Assembly: GCF_005491705.1 (NCBI RefSeq)
Contig: NZ_CP028092.1
Coordinates: 3,286,001-3,350,000 of the forward strand
Length of the DNA stretch: 64,000 nt
Direction: 5' to 3'
Source: Pontibacter sp. SGAir0037
GTDB lineage: Bacteria; Bacteroidota; Bacteroidia; Cytophagales; Hymenobacteraceae
A program made the position numbers and the translations under genes. The notes under the pieces were generated by a model. The model was not told where the DNA came from. It was given only the letters and a program-made list of their open reading frames with translations, and made no database searches. The stretch's first letter is position 1. Each line of letters opens with the position of its first letter. Below are positions 27,604 to 36,643 of this stretch, piece by piece.

Positions 27604-28016
27604 AGCTTTCGCCTATTCCTTAAATTTAGCATAGGAGAACAACTGCAGCTACAGGCTGCTTTAGAAGAACCGATATCTGAAAAACTAATTCAGTCGGCTT
27701 ACGATGTGGCAACCGGAGGTTTATATATTGCACTGCTGAAATCTGCCATACCAAGAGAGCTTAAGCTCGATATTGAGACCGCTAAAAATTTCGGAAAAGA
27801 CGCATCCTTATTCAAAAACAGTCAGAGCCGGGCTGTAGTTTCAGTTAGTCCAGAACAACAGGCGGCTTTTGGGCAAAAGCTTCAAAATAAGCAAGTGAAA
27901 TTCACTCCGTTAGATACTTCTACAGGCCATAACTGCTAGATAGACGGCACGCTTTCCCATGGCTAAAAGTTGCCAAAAAGCACTATGACAAGGCGCTGGA
28001 GCAGATTTTAGATTAA
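27604..28016 (+). pseudogene. purL: Decayed C-terminal fragment of purL (FGAM synthase)
   Basis: Translation in the frame of 27706 gives EKLIQSAYDVATGGLYIALL, then KSAIPRELKLDIET, DASLFKNSQSRAVVSVSPE and GHNC. These match the C-terminal domain of phosphoribosylformylglycinamidine synthase, where HDVSDGGL and FGE.QSR are normal. Key residues have changed (DVATGG, FKNSQSR). A TAG at 27937-27939 interrupts the frame, probably from CAG. A missing base near 27960 shifts the rest, which resumes as VAKKHYDKALEQILD in another frame to the TAA at 28014. The N-terminal two-thirds is absent. A functional purL must lie elsewhere if purines are made. Confidence 0.8.
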
Positions 28017-28043
28017 AATATTTAAAAAATTTTGCAGGAAAAG

Positions 28044-28074
28044 TTTGCGGATTAAAATCGCCTGCCTATCTTTG
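28044..28074 (+). promoter_or_regulatory. Complete -33/-7 promoter of tRNA-Gln
   Basis: TTTG (28044-28047), 19 bases, then TATCTTTG (28067-28074): a full match to the Bacteroidota TTTG-N19-TAnnTTTG promoter. The tRNA begins about 49 bases after the -7 element. Confidence 0.8.
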
Positions 28075-28122
28075 CATCATCAAACGACAAAGGGGTAACA
28101 AACTCCAAAGTTTAGTAGAGAT

Positions 28123-28195
28123 TGTCCGATGGTGTAACTGGCAACACGTCTGATTTTGGTTCAGAAGAGTCCAGGTTCGAAACCTGGTCGGACAA
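28123..28195 (+). tRNA. tRNA-Gln (anticodon UUG)
   Basis: The cloverleaf folds fully. The acceptor stem is TGTCCGA/TCGGACA, the D stem GTGT/ACAC, the anticodon stem TCTGA/TCAGA with loop TTTTGGT (anticodon TTG at 28156-28158), and the T stem CCAGG/CCTGG with TTCGAAA. The discriminator base is A and the CCA end is not encoded. It has its own promoter and terminator. Confidence 0.95.
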
Positions 28196-28198
28196 CTT

Positions 28199-28236
28199 AA
28201 AAGGGATAACACAGCTACTTTGTGTTATCCCTTTTT
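28199..28236 (+). terminator. Terminator of tRNA-Gln
   Basis: Arms aagggataacaca and tgtgttatccctt around a short loop, followed by a T run. Confidence 0.85.
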
Positions 28237-28304
28237 GCTTTTTGTGGCTTTTATAACTTTCTAAAATATAGATAGATAAGGAGTGGCAAATCGCTATTTT
28301 TTGG

Positions 28305-28312
28305 TAGCTTTG
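28305..28312 (+). promoter_or_regulatory. -7 promoter element of prs
   Basis: TAGCTTTG matches TAnnTTTG and lies 44 bases upstream of the prs ATG. Confidence 0.55.
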
Positions 28313-28356
28313 CAGGCATAGCAAACTAAACTTACCATTTCCCTTTTAGCAACACT

Positions 28357-29286
28357 ATGCCACACGTTAAGATTTTCTCCGGCTCCGCATCCCGTTACCT
28401 GGCCGAAAAGATTGCAAATGCTTATGGTCAGCCACTTGGCGATGCTACCCTGCAGCACTTTAGCGACGGAGAAATAGCACCCCATTTAAATGAATCTGTT
28501 CGCGGCGCAGAAGTATTTATTGTTCAATCTACTTTTCCACCGGCTGATAACCTGCTGGAGCTCATGCTGATGGTAGATGCAGCAAAGCGTGCCTCCGCTC
28601 ACAAAGTTATTGTCGTGATGCCTTACTATGGCCTTGCCCGCCAAGATCGTAAAGACAAACCTCGTGTATCGATAGGTGCAAAAGTAGTGGCTAATGCTAT
28701 ACAATCTGTCGGCGCTGACCGTTTAATGACCTGCGACCTGCATGCAGGCCAGATACAGGGCTTTTTTGACATACCTGTAGATCACCTGGATGGCTCTGCT
28801 ATTTTTGTGCCTTACCTGCGCAGCCTGAACCTGGGCAGCAACCTGATCTTTGCATCGCCAGACGTGGGTGGTGTGGTTAGAACAAGGGCCTTTGCCAAAA
28901 ATTTTGGAGCTGAGATGGTCGTGTGCGACAAGCATCGTAAACGAGCCAACGAAATAGCCTCTATGCAGGTAATCGGTGATGTAGAGGGAATGGATGTGGT
29001 ATTGGTAGACGACATGGTAGATACGGCAGGCACAATCACTAAGGCTGCGGAGCTACTGAAAGAGAAAGGAGCCAAATCTGTTAGAGCTATTGCAACACAC
29101 CCTGTTCTTTCAGGACCGGCTTATGAGCGCATCGAGAATTCAGTGCTGGAAGAACTGGTTGTTTCAGACACTATACCACTTAAGCAGGAGTGCTCGAAAA
29201 TCAAAGTTCTTTCCTTCTCTGAGTTATTTGCCCGTGCTATTAATAACGTAGTGACAAACGAGTCAATCAGTTCCCTGTTTATATAA
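28357..29286 (+). CDS. prs: Ribose-phosphate pyrophosphokinase
   Basis: This 309-residue enzyme makes PRPP from ribose 5-phosphate and ATP for nucleotide, histidine and tryptophan synthesis. Marks are KIFSGSASRYLAEKIA, the ATP-loop region PYYGLARQDRKDKPR, the metal/pyrophosphate part CDLHAGQIQGFFDIPVDHL, CDKHRKRANE and the PRPP-binding VVLVDDMVDTAGTI. Length and start are normal. It is followed by rplY with a separate promoter element. Confidence 0.97.
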   Translation: MPHVKIFSGSASRYLAEKIANAYGQPLGDATLQHFSDGEIAPHLNESVRGAEVFIVQSTFPPADNLLELMLMVDAAKRASAHKVIVVMPYYGLARQDRKDKPRVSIGAKVVANAIQSVGADRLMTCDLHAGQIQGFFDIPVDHLDGSAIFVPYLRSLNLGSNLIFASPDVGGVVRTRAFAKNFGAEMVVCDKHRKRANEIASMQVIGDVEGMDVVLVDDMVDTAGTITKAAELLKEKGAKSVRAIATHPVLSGPAYERIENSVLEELVVSDTIPLKQECSKIKVLSFSELFARAINNVVTNESISSLFI

Positions 29287-29325
29287 ATAATTACAAGTTA
29301 CTAATTACCAATACAAAAAATTCTT

Positions 29326-29333
29326 TACCTTTG
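29326..29333 (+). promoter_or_regulatory. -7 promoter element of rplY
   Basis: TACCTTTG matches TAnnTTTG, 31 bases upstream of the rplY ATG. Confidence 0.6.
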
Positions 29334-29364
29334 CACCCTCAAAACATTTAACAAATTCATTTTT

Positions 29365-29952
29365 ATGAAAACTTTAGAGATTATAGGGTTTAAAAGAGCA
29401 AATCTCGGCAAGACGCAGTCTAAAGAGCTGCGTAGTGAGTCTTATGTACCAGGTGTATTATACGGCGGCGCTGAGCAAGTTCACTTCTATGCACCAGCTA
29501 TCCTGTTCAGAGACTTAGTTTATTCTCCAGAAGTATACGAAGTAGACCTGAATATCGAAGGTGCTCATTATAGAGCTATCATGCAGGATGTGCAGTTCCA
29601 CCCAGTAAACGAACAATTACTGCACGTAGATTTCCTTCAGTTACAGGATGACAAGCCTGTTAAACTTGAGGTGCCTGTTAAATTTGTAGGTAACTCACCT
29701 GGTGTAATCCTGGGTGGTAAGCTTGTTACAAAGCTGCGTAAGCTTAAAGTAAAAGCTCTTCCGGCTAATTTGCCAGATGCAATCGAAGTTGACATTTCTG
29801 AGCTTGAGCTTGGTAAGTCTATCAAAGTTAGTAAGATTAAAACTGGTAACTACGAAATCCTTACCAACCCACTTGCACCAGTAGCAACTGTTACTATTCC
29901 TCGTGCTCTTAAGAGTGCACAAATGGAAGAAGCTCGCGGCGGTAAGAAGTAA
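29365..29952 (+). CDS. rplY: 50S ribosomal protein L25 (CTC family)
   Basis: This 195-residue two-domain L25/Ctc protein binds 5S rRNA. The N-terminal domain begins MKTLEIIGFKRANLGKTQSKELR and includes VPGVLYGG; the C-terminal beta domain starts near residue 95 (KPVKLEVPVKFVG). It ends in a basic tail. A terminator follows. Confidence 0.95.
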   Translation: MKTLEIIGFKRANLGKTQSKELRSESYVPGVLYGGAEQVHFYAPAILFRDLVYSPEVYEVDLNIEGAHYRAIMQDVQFHPVNEQLLHVDFLQLQDDKPVKLEVPVKFVGNSPGVILGGKLVTKLRKLKVKALPANLPDAIEVDISELELGKSIKVSKIKTGNYEILTNPLAPVATVTIPRALKSAQMEEARGGKK

Positions 29953-29974
29953 TCTACCCTGCTTTAAAAGCATC

Positions 29975-30012
29975 AAAAATCCTGTCCTGCTCCGAGTAGG
30001 GCAGGATTTTTT
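29975..30012 (+). terminator. Terminator of rplY
   Basis: Arms aaaaatcctgtcct and agggcaggattttt (one G-T pair) with a short loop and terminal T run. Confidence 0.85.
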
Positions 30013-30155
30013 GTTAAATTTGATCCGGCAGACGTTAGATAGAAGGTGTCAGGCTATAGATATTATGTGATCATGCTTTAGTTTAGAGGCTGATAACAGG
30101 ATCCTAAAAGCCTGGTATCATCGTAGAAGCCTATCATCCAGCTGCTATTAACACC

Positions 30156-30788
30156 ATGTTGCAAACTATAAAACAGTGGTTTGGCTTATCAGCAGATGAG
30201 CCAGCTACTTTTGAAGATATATCTATGAAATACCTCATTGTAGGGCTTGGTAACATTGGGCCTGAGTATGCTGAAACACGCCATAACATCGGCTTTATGG
30301 TGCTCGACTACCTGGCTCAGAAATATGATGGCAATTTTAGCTCCGACCGTCACGCTTTTACAGCAGAAATAAAAACCAAAGGAAGAACCTTTGTGCTGGT
30401 AAAGCCCACCACTTACATGAATCTGAGTGGCAAAGCAGTCGGCCACCACTTAAGCAGCCAGAAACTACCAGTAGAACAACTGATGGTGATCACCGATGAC
30501 ATCGCCATTCCTTTCGGAAAGATTCGGATCAGGATGAAAGGAAGCGCCGGCGGCCACAACGGCCTCAAGCACATTGAGCAAACACTCGGGCATAATAATT
30601 ACCCCCGCATGCGCTTTGGTGTGGGCGACGCTTTTAGCAAGGGAAAACAAGTAGATTATGTACTCAGCAAGTTCAGCAACGATGAACAGATAGAGCTACA
30701 AACATTGATAGAAAAAGCAGCCGAGGCTGTTATTGCCTTCGGAACGATAGGCTTAGAGCGTACCATGAACCAATACAACACGAAGTAG
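30156..30788 (+). CDS. pth: Peptidyl-tRNA hydrolase
   Basis: This enzyme frees stalled peptidyl-tRNAs. The core begins MKYLIVGLGNIGPEYAETRHNIGF and has the active-site LVKPTTYMNLSG and GSAGGHNGLKHIEQTLG. The family normally starts at that MKYL (ATG 30225, 187 residues). The frame extends 23 codons upstream to ATG 30156; similar N-terminal extensions occur in some Bacteroidota, so both starts are possible. The stop overlaps the start of the next gene. Confidence 0.93.
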   Translation: MLQTIKQWFGLSADEPATFEDISMKYLIVGLGNIGPEYAETRHNIGFMVLDYLAQKYDGNFSSDRHAFTAEIKTKGRTFVLVKPTTYMNLSGKAVGHHLSSQKLPVEQLMVITDDIAIPFGKIRIRMKGSAGGHNGLKHIEQTLGHNNYPRMRFGVGDAFSKGKQVDYVLSKFSNDEQIELQTLIEKAAEAVIAFGTIGLERTMNQYNTK

Positions 30789-31861
30789 TGGTGCACTCCA
30801 GCCCCCTTAGCAAACAAAGCAGAATCAGCTCCCTGGACTACTTAAGAGGGCTGGCTGCATTCGGCATTTTGCTGTATCACTATCAAAGCTGGATTTTTGG
30901 TAATTTTGATGCTGGCAGCTTCTGGGGGCGCGTAGGCATTTACGGTGTAGCTATATTTTATGTGCTGAGTGGCCTGACGCTCTACCATGTGTATGAAGAC
31001 AGGCTAAGGCCTGAGGCACAACCTATAGCAGACTTCTATATAAAGCGCCTTTTCAGGCTCTTCCCGCTCCTTTGGGTAGTATTCACGGTATACCTGATCC
31101 GGGAACCTAACCTCCCGGATTGGTGGGATATATTTTTAAACTATACCGGCCTTTTTAGCCTGCTTGACTGGGATAAGGCTATTGGTGTAGGTGTTTGGTC
31201 AATCGGTAATGAACTTACTTTTTACCTGCTCTTTCCTTTCTTTATATTTCTTGGAAGATACAACCGCATCGCCTTAAGCTTATTTGGCTGTGTGACTGTA
31301 GCAGTTGCTTGCTACTTTGCGTTTCAGAAAATTGACCCCAACATTTCCCTGGCTAAACAATGGCGCGATTATACGAATCCGCTGAACCAGGTATTCCTGT
31401 TCTTTGGCGGATTTGCCATCGGCTATTTTACAAAAGCGAAAAGATATAACACGCTTGCCCTAGCCTCTGCCCTGCTGGCAGCCATCTTGCTTTTTATTTT
31501 TCTGCCGTTCAGCGGAGAAACTGCTGTGTTAGTTGCCCAGGGCAACCGCTTCCTGTTGGCTGGCCTTTGCATGCTTATATGCTTTAGCATCTATAAGCTA
31601 CCAGTTCAGTTTCCGGCACCTATTAATATACTGCTGGTAAAACTAGGGGAAATCAGCTATGCGCTTTATCTCCTGCACCCAATCGTATATAATGAGCTTG
31701 TAAAGGCTAAAGTTGATGCTGTGGTTGCTTCTCCCTTGCTTTTTATGCTTCTTGCTACTATCGTTTCCGTCATCAGCAGCCTGTTCATCTTTCAGTTTTA
31801 CGAACGACCATTTATCCGGCTGGGTCAGAAAGTCAGCAGGTTTGTTGCCTCCAGGTTCTGA
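30788..31861 (+). CDS. Acyltransferase family 3 (OafA-like) membrane protein
   Basis: This 357-residue protein starts at GTG 30788, overlapping the pth stop. It has about ten membrane helices. The N-terminal SLDYLRGLAAFGILLYHYQSW carries the catalytic-type Arg and His of acyltransferase-3 proteins; IGNELTFYLLFPFFIF and ISYALYLLHPIVYN are further family marks. These enzymes O-acylate surface sugars from the cytoplasmic side. The glycan acceptor is unknown. Confidence 0.88.
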   Translation: MVHSSPLSKQSRISSLDYLRGLAAFGILLYHYQSWIFGNFDAGSFWGRVGIYGVAIFYVLSGLTLYHVYEDRLRPEAQPIADFYIKRLFRLFPLLWVVFTVYLIREPNLPDWWDIFLNYTGLFSLLDWDKAIGVGVWSIGNELTFYLLFPFFIFLGRYNRIALSLFGCVTVAVACYFAFQKIDPNISLAKQWRDYTNPLNQVFLFFGGFAIGYFTKAKRYNTLALASALLAAILLFIFLPFSGETAVLVAQGNRFLLAGLCMLICFSIYKLPVQFPAPINILLVKLGEISYALYLLHPIVYNELVKAKVDAVVASPLLFMLLATIVSVISSLFIFQFYERPFIRLGQKVSRFVASRF

Positions 31862-31920
31862 TCATTAGCGGACTCATTATATTTATCAGAGGTAGCAGCC
31901 ATGCTTTTATAGCTGTTAGA

Positions 31921-34900
31921 TTAATGTCCTGCCCTATCGTCCTCCAGACTTACTTTCTTTTTCAATGCGGAAAAAGCTTTTTTCAGTGCTTCCATCAGAT
32001 CGTCCAGATCGATGGGTTTACTGATATAGGCATCGGCACCGGCCAGCATACACTCCTGCTCATCCTCCGGCATAGCATTCGCAGTGGTGGCAATAATATA
32101 AGGCTGCCTGCCACCTCCAGCTCTAATCAGGCGCGTTGCTTCCAGCCCGTCCACCTCCGGCATCTGTACATCCATCAGAATTACATCAAGGTGCTGTTCC
32201 TGCAGGTGCTGTAGTACTTCTACCCCGTTTTCGGCTAACAGCCACTGGTAACCAAGTTTCTCAAGAACCATCTGTGCGAAAAGCTGGTTAATCGGGTAGT
32301 CTTCTGCTATCAGTATCCGGAGAGGATAAGCAGAAGCGAAATGCTCAGTTAATGTTTCTTGCACTTCCTCCTCTACCTTTTCCTGCACCCTGGCACGAAG
32401 GCACGTTACTACCTGGTTTAACAGCTGCGAATAACGCACCGGCTTTGGCACAACACCGCAAAAAAGTGCCTGATCAGCCGCAGATAGTTCTTCTCCCAGT
32501 GGGCTGGAAAGAATAACAGGCACTCTCCCTTTCAGCTTCTTTACCAGCCATACCCCGTCATAATCGGGTAAGGAGATATTTGTAATTACCAGATCATATA
32601 CTTCGTCTGTTGCCAGAGCTTCAGTTGCCAAACTGGCTTCCAGCGTTTTCAGCCCCCAGGCTCGCAGCTGGCTTGCTATAATAGAACGTAAACGCTCATG
32701 CCCACATACCACCAGTACCGTTTTGCCTATCAGGACTTCTGGTATATGTTGCTCTTCTGCTTTTGAAGCCCCCACTCTGGCAGCCTGCACTGTAAAACGG
32801 AAGCAGGAGCCATGCCCAGGTTTGCTTTCCACCCAAATATTACCGTTCATTAGCTCAACCAGCCGCTTTGTAATGGCAAGTCCCAACCCTGTGCCACCAT
32901 ATTTACGTGTTGTAGAGGAATCTACTTGTGAGAAAGGTTTAAAAAGGTATTCCTGCTTGCTGGCAGGTATGCCAATACCGGTATCATGTACTTCAAAAGT
33001 AAGTTCTGTTTTGCCAGCCCCCTGATCTGCAGCAAGTACCCGTAACAGAACCTCACCTTGTGAGGTAAATTTCACAGCATTGCTGATCAGGTTTACCAGC
33101 ACCTGTTTTAGCCGTACACTATCGCCTGTTATCTGCTCCGGCACATTAGGCGCTAGTTCATATAAAAGCTCTATATGCTGCGCAAAGGCCTTGCCTGCAA
33201 ACATCTCCAGCGACTCCTCAACACAAGCCCGCAGGTTAAACTCCTGCTGTTCCAGTTCCAGGTTACCCGATTCAATTTTAGAAAAGTCCAGCACATCGCT
33301 TATAACTGACAGCAAGCTTTTTCCGGAGCTTTTAATTATTTCGATATAGTTCCGTTGCTCTGCGTTGAGATTTGTCTGGGCAAGCAGCGAGGCCATGCCA
33401 AGCACACCATTCAGGGGAGTGCGGATTTCGTGGCTCATCGTGGCCAGGAAAACACTCTTTGCCTGGTTTGCAATTTCAGCCTCCCGCCTGGCTGCTTCCG
33501 CTTCTTTCCGGGCCGCTTCTTCATGCTCTTTCTGACGAAGCAATTGCCTGTTCAGTTCACTCAGGTTGGCAGCCTGGCTCTCCAGCTCATCTTTCTGCTG
33601 ATTTATTTCTGCCGTACGGGACTGCACCTGCTTCTCCAGTTCAAGCTTCTGCTCTTCAATTACTTTTACCCTAAACCGATAAATCAGCACCATCAGCCAG
33701 ATAAACAGAATGCCGGCTATAACACGGAACCACCAGGTCATCCAGAAAGGAGGACGAATAATAATACGCACAGATGTGCCTTCTTCATTCCAGACGCCAT
33801 CGTTATTCGAAGCTTTCACCCGGAAAACATATTCTCCCGGATCAAGGTTTGTGTAGGTAGCAATGCGTTGCGAGCCTACATAATGCCAGTCTTTGTCAAA
33901 CCCTTCCAGTATGTAAGCATAACGGTTTAACTGCGGAATGGTAAAATTCAGAGATGCGTACTCAAAAGAGAGCACATCCTCCCCATAAGCCAGCTCTATT
34001 GTGTCTGTTAAACTAATATGCTGCTTTAGAGGAGAATCTTTCGCACCAATCTGCACCTGCTTGTTAAACAACAGGAAATCTGTGATTACTACAGGAGGTA
34101 TGTGTTTGTTTTCAGGCAGTTTGTCCGGCTTTATCACACTAAAACCATTGCTTCCTCCAAAGTAGATTTCTCCGGTACTTGCTCTAAAACCGGCGCCCGG
34201 TAAAAACTCTGTGCCCGGTAAGCCATTGTACACCCCAAAGCTTTTGAATTTCTTAGCAGCAGGATCAAACCGGCATATCCCATTATTGGTACTCAACCAC
34301 AAAAAGCCTGCTGCATCTTCTGTTATAAAATTAACGGTATTGCTTGGCAGGCCATCTGCTTCATTAAAAGAGACAAAGCTGTTTGTCTTTTTATCATATT
34401 TGTTGAGCCCGCCGCCCATAGCCCCGGCCCAGATGTTTCCTTTGCTGTCTTCGAAAATAGAAAAGACAACGTTACTGCCAATTCCGCTGGTTTCCCGGTC
34501 CAGCCTCACGAACTTTCCGGTATCGGGGTCATACATGTTTATTCCACCTCCGGCTGTGCCAATCCATATATTGCCCTGTTTGTCTTCCAGCAGGGCTCTT
34601 ATATAATCGTTGCTAAGGCTATCAGCATAATCCGGATTATAGCGATGCTTCCTGAAAACATTTGCTTTATAGTCCAGGATATTTAGTCCACCACCGTTAG
34701 TGCCAACATAAATGTTCCCTTTCCTGTCTTCCAACAGCGCATAAATATTATCGTTGCTGAGCTTATCTGCCCCTTCGCCTGCTCTGAAATACTTAAACTC
34801 GTATAATTTCGGATTAAAACGGTTTAGGCCACCTCCATACAAACCAATCCAGACATGGTCGTTAAATTTACTTTTCAGCAGTGCCAGCACCGAATAGTTT

Positions 34901-35004
34901 AGCAATGAATTCTCTGGGTATTGCGGATCGGGATTATAACGCACAAACTGATGCGTCTGCTTATTTAGCAGGTTTAATGCTCCTCCATCGGTACCCACCC
35001 ACAT
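31921..35004 (-). CDS. Hybrid histidine kinase, C-terminal part of a frameshifted propeller HTCS
   Basis: This 1027-residue part holds, in order, the second half of a ligand-binding beta-propeller (repeats ending in WIGT/WVGT-like blades), a Y_Y_Y domain (about 335-410), one membrane helix (about 420-440), a coiled coil, HisKA with His525 in [10 protein letters not shown], HATPase_c ([16 protein letters not shown]), a receiver whose phospho-Asp is replaced by Asn ([12 protein letters not shown]), and a second, intact receiver ([11 protein letters not shown]). There is no C-terminal AraC helix. It lacks a signal peptide because the first part is encoded at 35049-36203. The reading frame continues upstream to about 35088, consistent with one gene cut by a one-base shift. 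Confidence 0.85.
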   Translation of the reverse strand: MWVGTDGGALNLLNKQTHQFVRYNPDPQYPENSLLNYSVLALLKSKFNDHVWIGLYGGGLNRFNPKLYEFKYFRAGEGADKLSNDNIYALLEDRKGNIYVGTNGGGLNILDYKANVFRKHRYNPDYADSLSNDYIRALLEDKQGNIWIGTAGGGINMYDPDTGKFVRLDRETSGIGSNVVFSIFEDSKGNIWAGAMGGGLNKYDKKTNSFVSFNEADGLPSNTVNFITEDAAGFLWLSTNNGICRFDPAAKKFKSFGVYNGLPGTEFLPGAGFRASTGEIYFGGSNGFSVIKPDKLPENKHIPPVVITDFLLFNKQVQIGAKDSPLKQHISLTDTIELAYGEDVLSFEYASLNFTIPQLNRYAYILEGFDKDWHYVGSQRIATYTNLDPGEYVFRVKASNNDGVWNEEGTSVRIIIRPPFWMTWWFRVIAGILFIWLMVLIYRFRVKVIEEQKLELEKQVQSRTAEINQQKDELESQAANLSELNRQLLRQKEHEEAARKEAEAARREAEIANQAKSVFLATMSHEIRTPLNGVLGMASLLAQTNLNAEQRNYIEIIKSSGKSLLSVISDVLDFSKIESGNLELEQQEFNLRACVEESLEMFAGKAFAQHIELLYELAPNVPEQITGDSVRLKQVLVNLISNAVKFTSQGEVLLRVLAADQGAGKTELTFEVHDTGIGIPASKQEYLFKPFSQVDSSTTRKYGGTGLGLAITKRLVELMNGNIWVESKPGHGSCFRFTVQAARVGASKAEEQHIPEVLIGKTVLVVCGHERLRSIIASQLRAWGLKTLEASLATEALATDEVYDLVITNISLPDYDGVWLVKKLKGRVPVILSSPLGEELSAADQALFCGVVPKPVRYSQLLNQVVTCLRARVQEKVEEEVQETLTEHFASAYPLRILIAEDYPINQLFAQMVLEKLGYQWLLAENGVEVLQHLQEQHLDVILMDVQMPEVDGLEATRLIRAGGGRQPYIIATTANAMPEDEQECMLAGADAYISKPIDLDDLMEALKKAFSALKKKVSLEDDRAGH

Positions 35005-35048
35005 CTCTTTCTGTGAAGCCTCTGCAAAAGAACTTACTACATTAAAGC

Positions 35049-36203
35049 TTAAACTGAAGTAATCGGAATAGTTACTTTGGTAGGTTTTGAAAAGATCAGG
35101 TTGCGGTCGTACTTATTGATGCCTCCCGAGTAGGTACCTACCCAAAGGATACCTTCTTTATCCTGCAGCATAGATATAATGGTGCCATTGCTGAGAGAAC
35201 TGACATCACTTGTATTGCTACTGTAGTGGCTAAACCTTTTTGTTTTAGGGTCGAACAGGTCAAGGCTGTTACTTGTACCAATCCATATTTTTCCATCCCC
35301 TGCACTCTCCATACAGTTAATGTTATTGCTGCCTACAGAAAACAGAGGATCTGCCTGCTGAACAAAGTGTGTAAAGGTGTTCGACCTGGTATTGAAGCGA
35401 TTTAAACCGCCTCCATTCGTCCCGATCCAAAGGTTCTTGTTGTCATCTTCTATCAGAGAAGTAACCTGGTTATGGCTAATAGAGCCCTTACTACCTTCCT
35501 GATGTAAAAAATGTTGGAAAGTTCCGGTACCACGATCCATGAGGTTTAACCCCCCACCTGTACCCACCCATAAGTTTCCGTAGCTGTCTTCGAGAATGGC
35601 ACTTATAGTGCCGTGGCTCAAACTGTTCTTTTTGGCAGGATCAGGTACGTAGGGCGTAATTTCATTTGTTTTCCGGTCCAGCAAGTTCAGGCCCCAGTTC
35701 GTGCCTATCCATAAATTGCCTTTTTTATCTTCGTAAATGGAGGTAATATCACGGTGACTCAGCCCTGATGCTCCCTCTCTGCCCTCATAGAACCTCGTGA
35801 AGGTATCAGTCTTCCTGTTATACAGGTTTAAGGCACCACCGTTTGTACCAATCCATAGATTACCTTGCCTATCTTCGTAAACAACATTGATGTCGTTAGA
35901 ACGTAGGCTGAACTTATCTTTGGGAATGTTCCGGTAGACTGTAAACTTATAGCCGTCATACTTATTCAAGCCGTCCTGTGTTCCAAACCAGACAAAGCCA
36001 TAGTTGTCTTTCACAATGCTTCGCACCGTTCCCTGTGACAACCCCTGTACGTTTGTCAGGTGTGTAAACTTTACATCCTCTCGCTGCGCAAAAGCCACCA
36101 CACTACTTCCTAAGCATAGCAGGAGCAGGTATAAAATTGTTTTCATGTTCATAAAATGAAACAGTAAAAGCGGGATATGCTGCCTTATGTACTTTACCAA
36201 CAC
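35049..36203 (-). CDS. N-terminal part of the frameshifted propeller HTCS (signal peptide and propeller)
   Basis: This 384-residue part has a signal-like N-terminus and propeller blades ([17 protein letters not shown] and repeated [20 protein letters not shown] units). It ends after [15 protein letters not shown] at a stop. One base after the A4 run at 35085-35088 is missing relative to the other half. In the -1 frame the protein would read [14 protein letters not shown] and continue straight into the kinase part. The joined protein would be about 1427 residues. Whether this is a mutation, a sequencing error or a slip site is open. Confidence 0.85.
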   Translation of the reverse strand: MLVKYIRQHIPLLLFHFMNMKTILYLLLLCLGSSVVAFAQREDVKFTHLTNVQGLSQGTVRSIVKDNYGFVWFGTQDGLNKYDGYKFTVYRNIPKDKFSLRSNDINVVYEDRQGNLWIGTNGGALNLYNRKTDTFTRFYEGREGASGLSHRDITSIYEDKKGNLWIGTNWGLNLLDRKTNEITPYVPDPAKKNSLSHGTISAILEDSYGNLWVGTGGGLNLMDRGTGTFQHFLHQEGSKGSISHNQVTSLIEDDNKNLWIGTNGGGLNRFNTRSNTFTHFVQQADPLFSVGSNNINCMESAGDGKIWIGTSNSLDLFDPKTKRFSHYSSNTSDVSSLSNGTIISMLQDKEGILWVGTYSGGINKYDRNLIFSKPTKVTIPITSV

Positions 36204-36579
36204 CTACCCCTTACTTTACTACCCCGTATTTTTGCAATTATTTGTTATACTAATCAAAGTTCAAATCAGGAAAAACTACATTTGCTTTTCCCGACAATAC
36301 AACTGCTAAAATATAAATTATTTCATATCATCAACTATAAATCTATATAAACCAACCCTATATAGATTTATTCTAAAGATAATCACCTTCACAAAACAAT
36401 GTTTAAACAACAAAACAACAAATAAATCATCAGTTATAACATCAGGTACAACAAAAAACTGTTTTTATACTTTTCTCAGAACCTAATTTAAACTGTATTT
36501 GAACTCAGACAGGAATAATAGCAGTTTAATTCAAATATGGTAGCTAAAGCATGCCTTGCTGTAAGCATACAGATACCTT
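36204..36579. other. AT-rich regulatory-looking stretch upstream of the HTCS
   Basis: No gene is supported in about 375 bases. The stretch is very AT-rich and contains one perfect palindrome, listed separately. No TAnnTTTG element was found for the HTCS start on the minus strand. Confidence 0.5.
36338..36370. promoter_or_regulatory. Perfect 12-bp palindrome, possible operator
   Basis: Arms taaatctatata (36338-36349) and tatatagattta (36359-36370) surround a 9-base centre, about 140-170 bases upstream of the HTCS start. It has no T run, so an operator is more likely than a terminator. The binding protein is unknown. Confidence 0.45.
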
Positions 36580-36626
36580 AAAAAAGGCTCAGCCGCACCG
36601 GTTCCCGGTGCGGCTGAGCCTTTTTT
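36579..36626. terminator. Strong bidirectional terminator after metG
   Basis: About 22-base arms (aaaaaaggctcagccgcacc with its complement) form a very stable stem with A and T runs on both sides. It lies 18 bases past the metG stop on the minus strand. Confidence 0.92.
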
Positions 36627-36643
36627 AAATAGTCAGGAAAGTA

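Noticed and set aside
33355..33930. Antisense frame (191 codons) inside the hybrid kinase gene
   Set aside because: Antisense to HisKA and coiled-coil coding sequence; no domain and no start signal.
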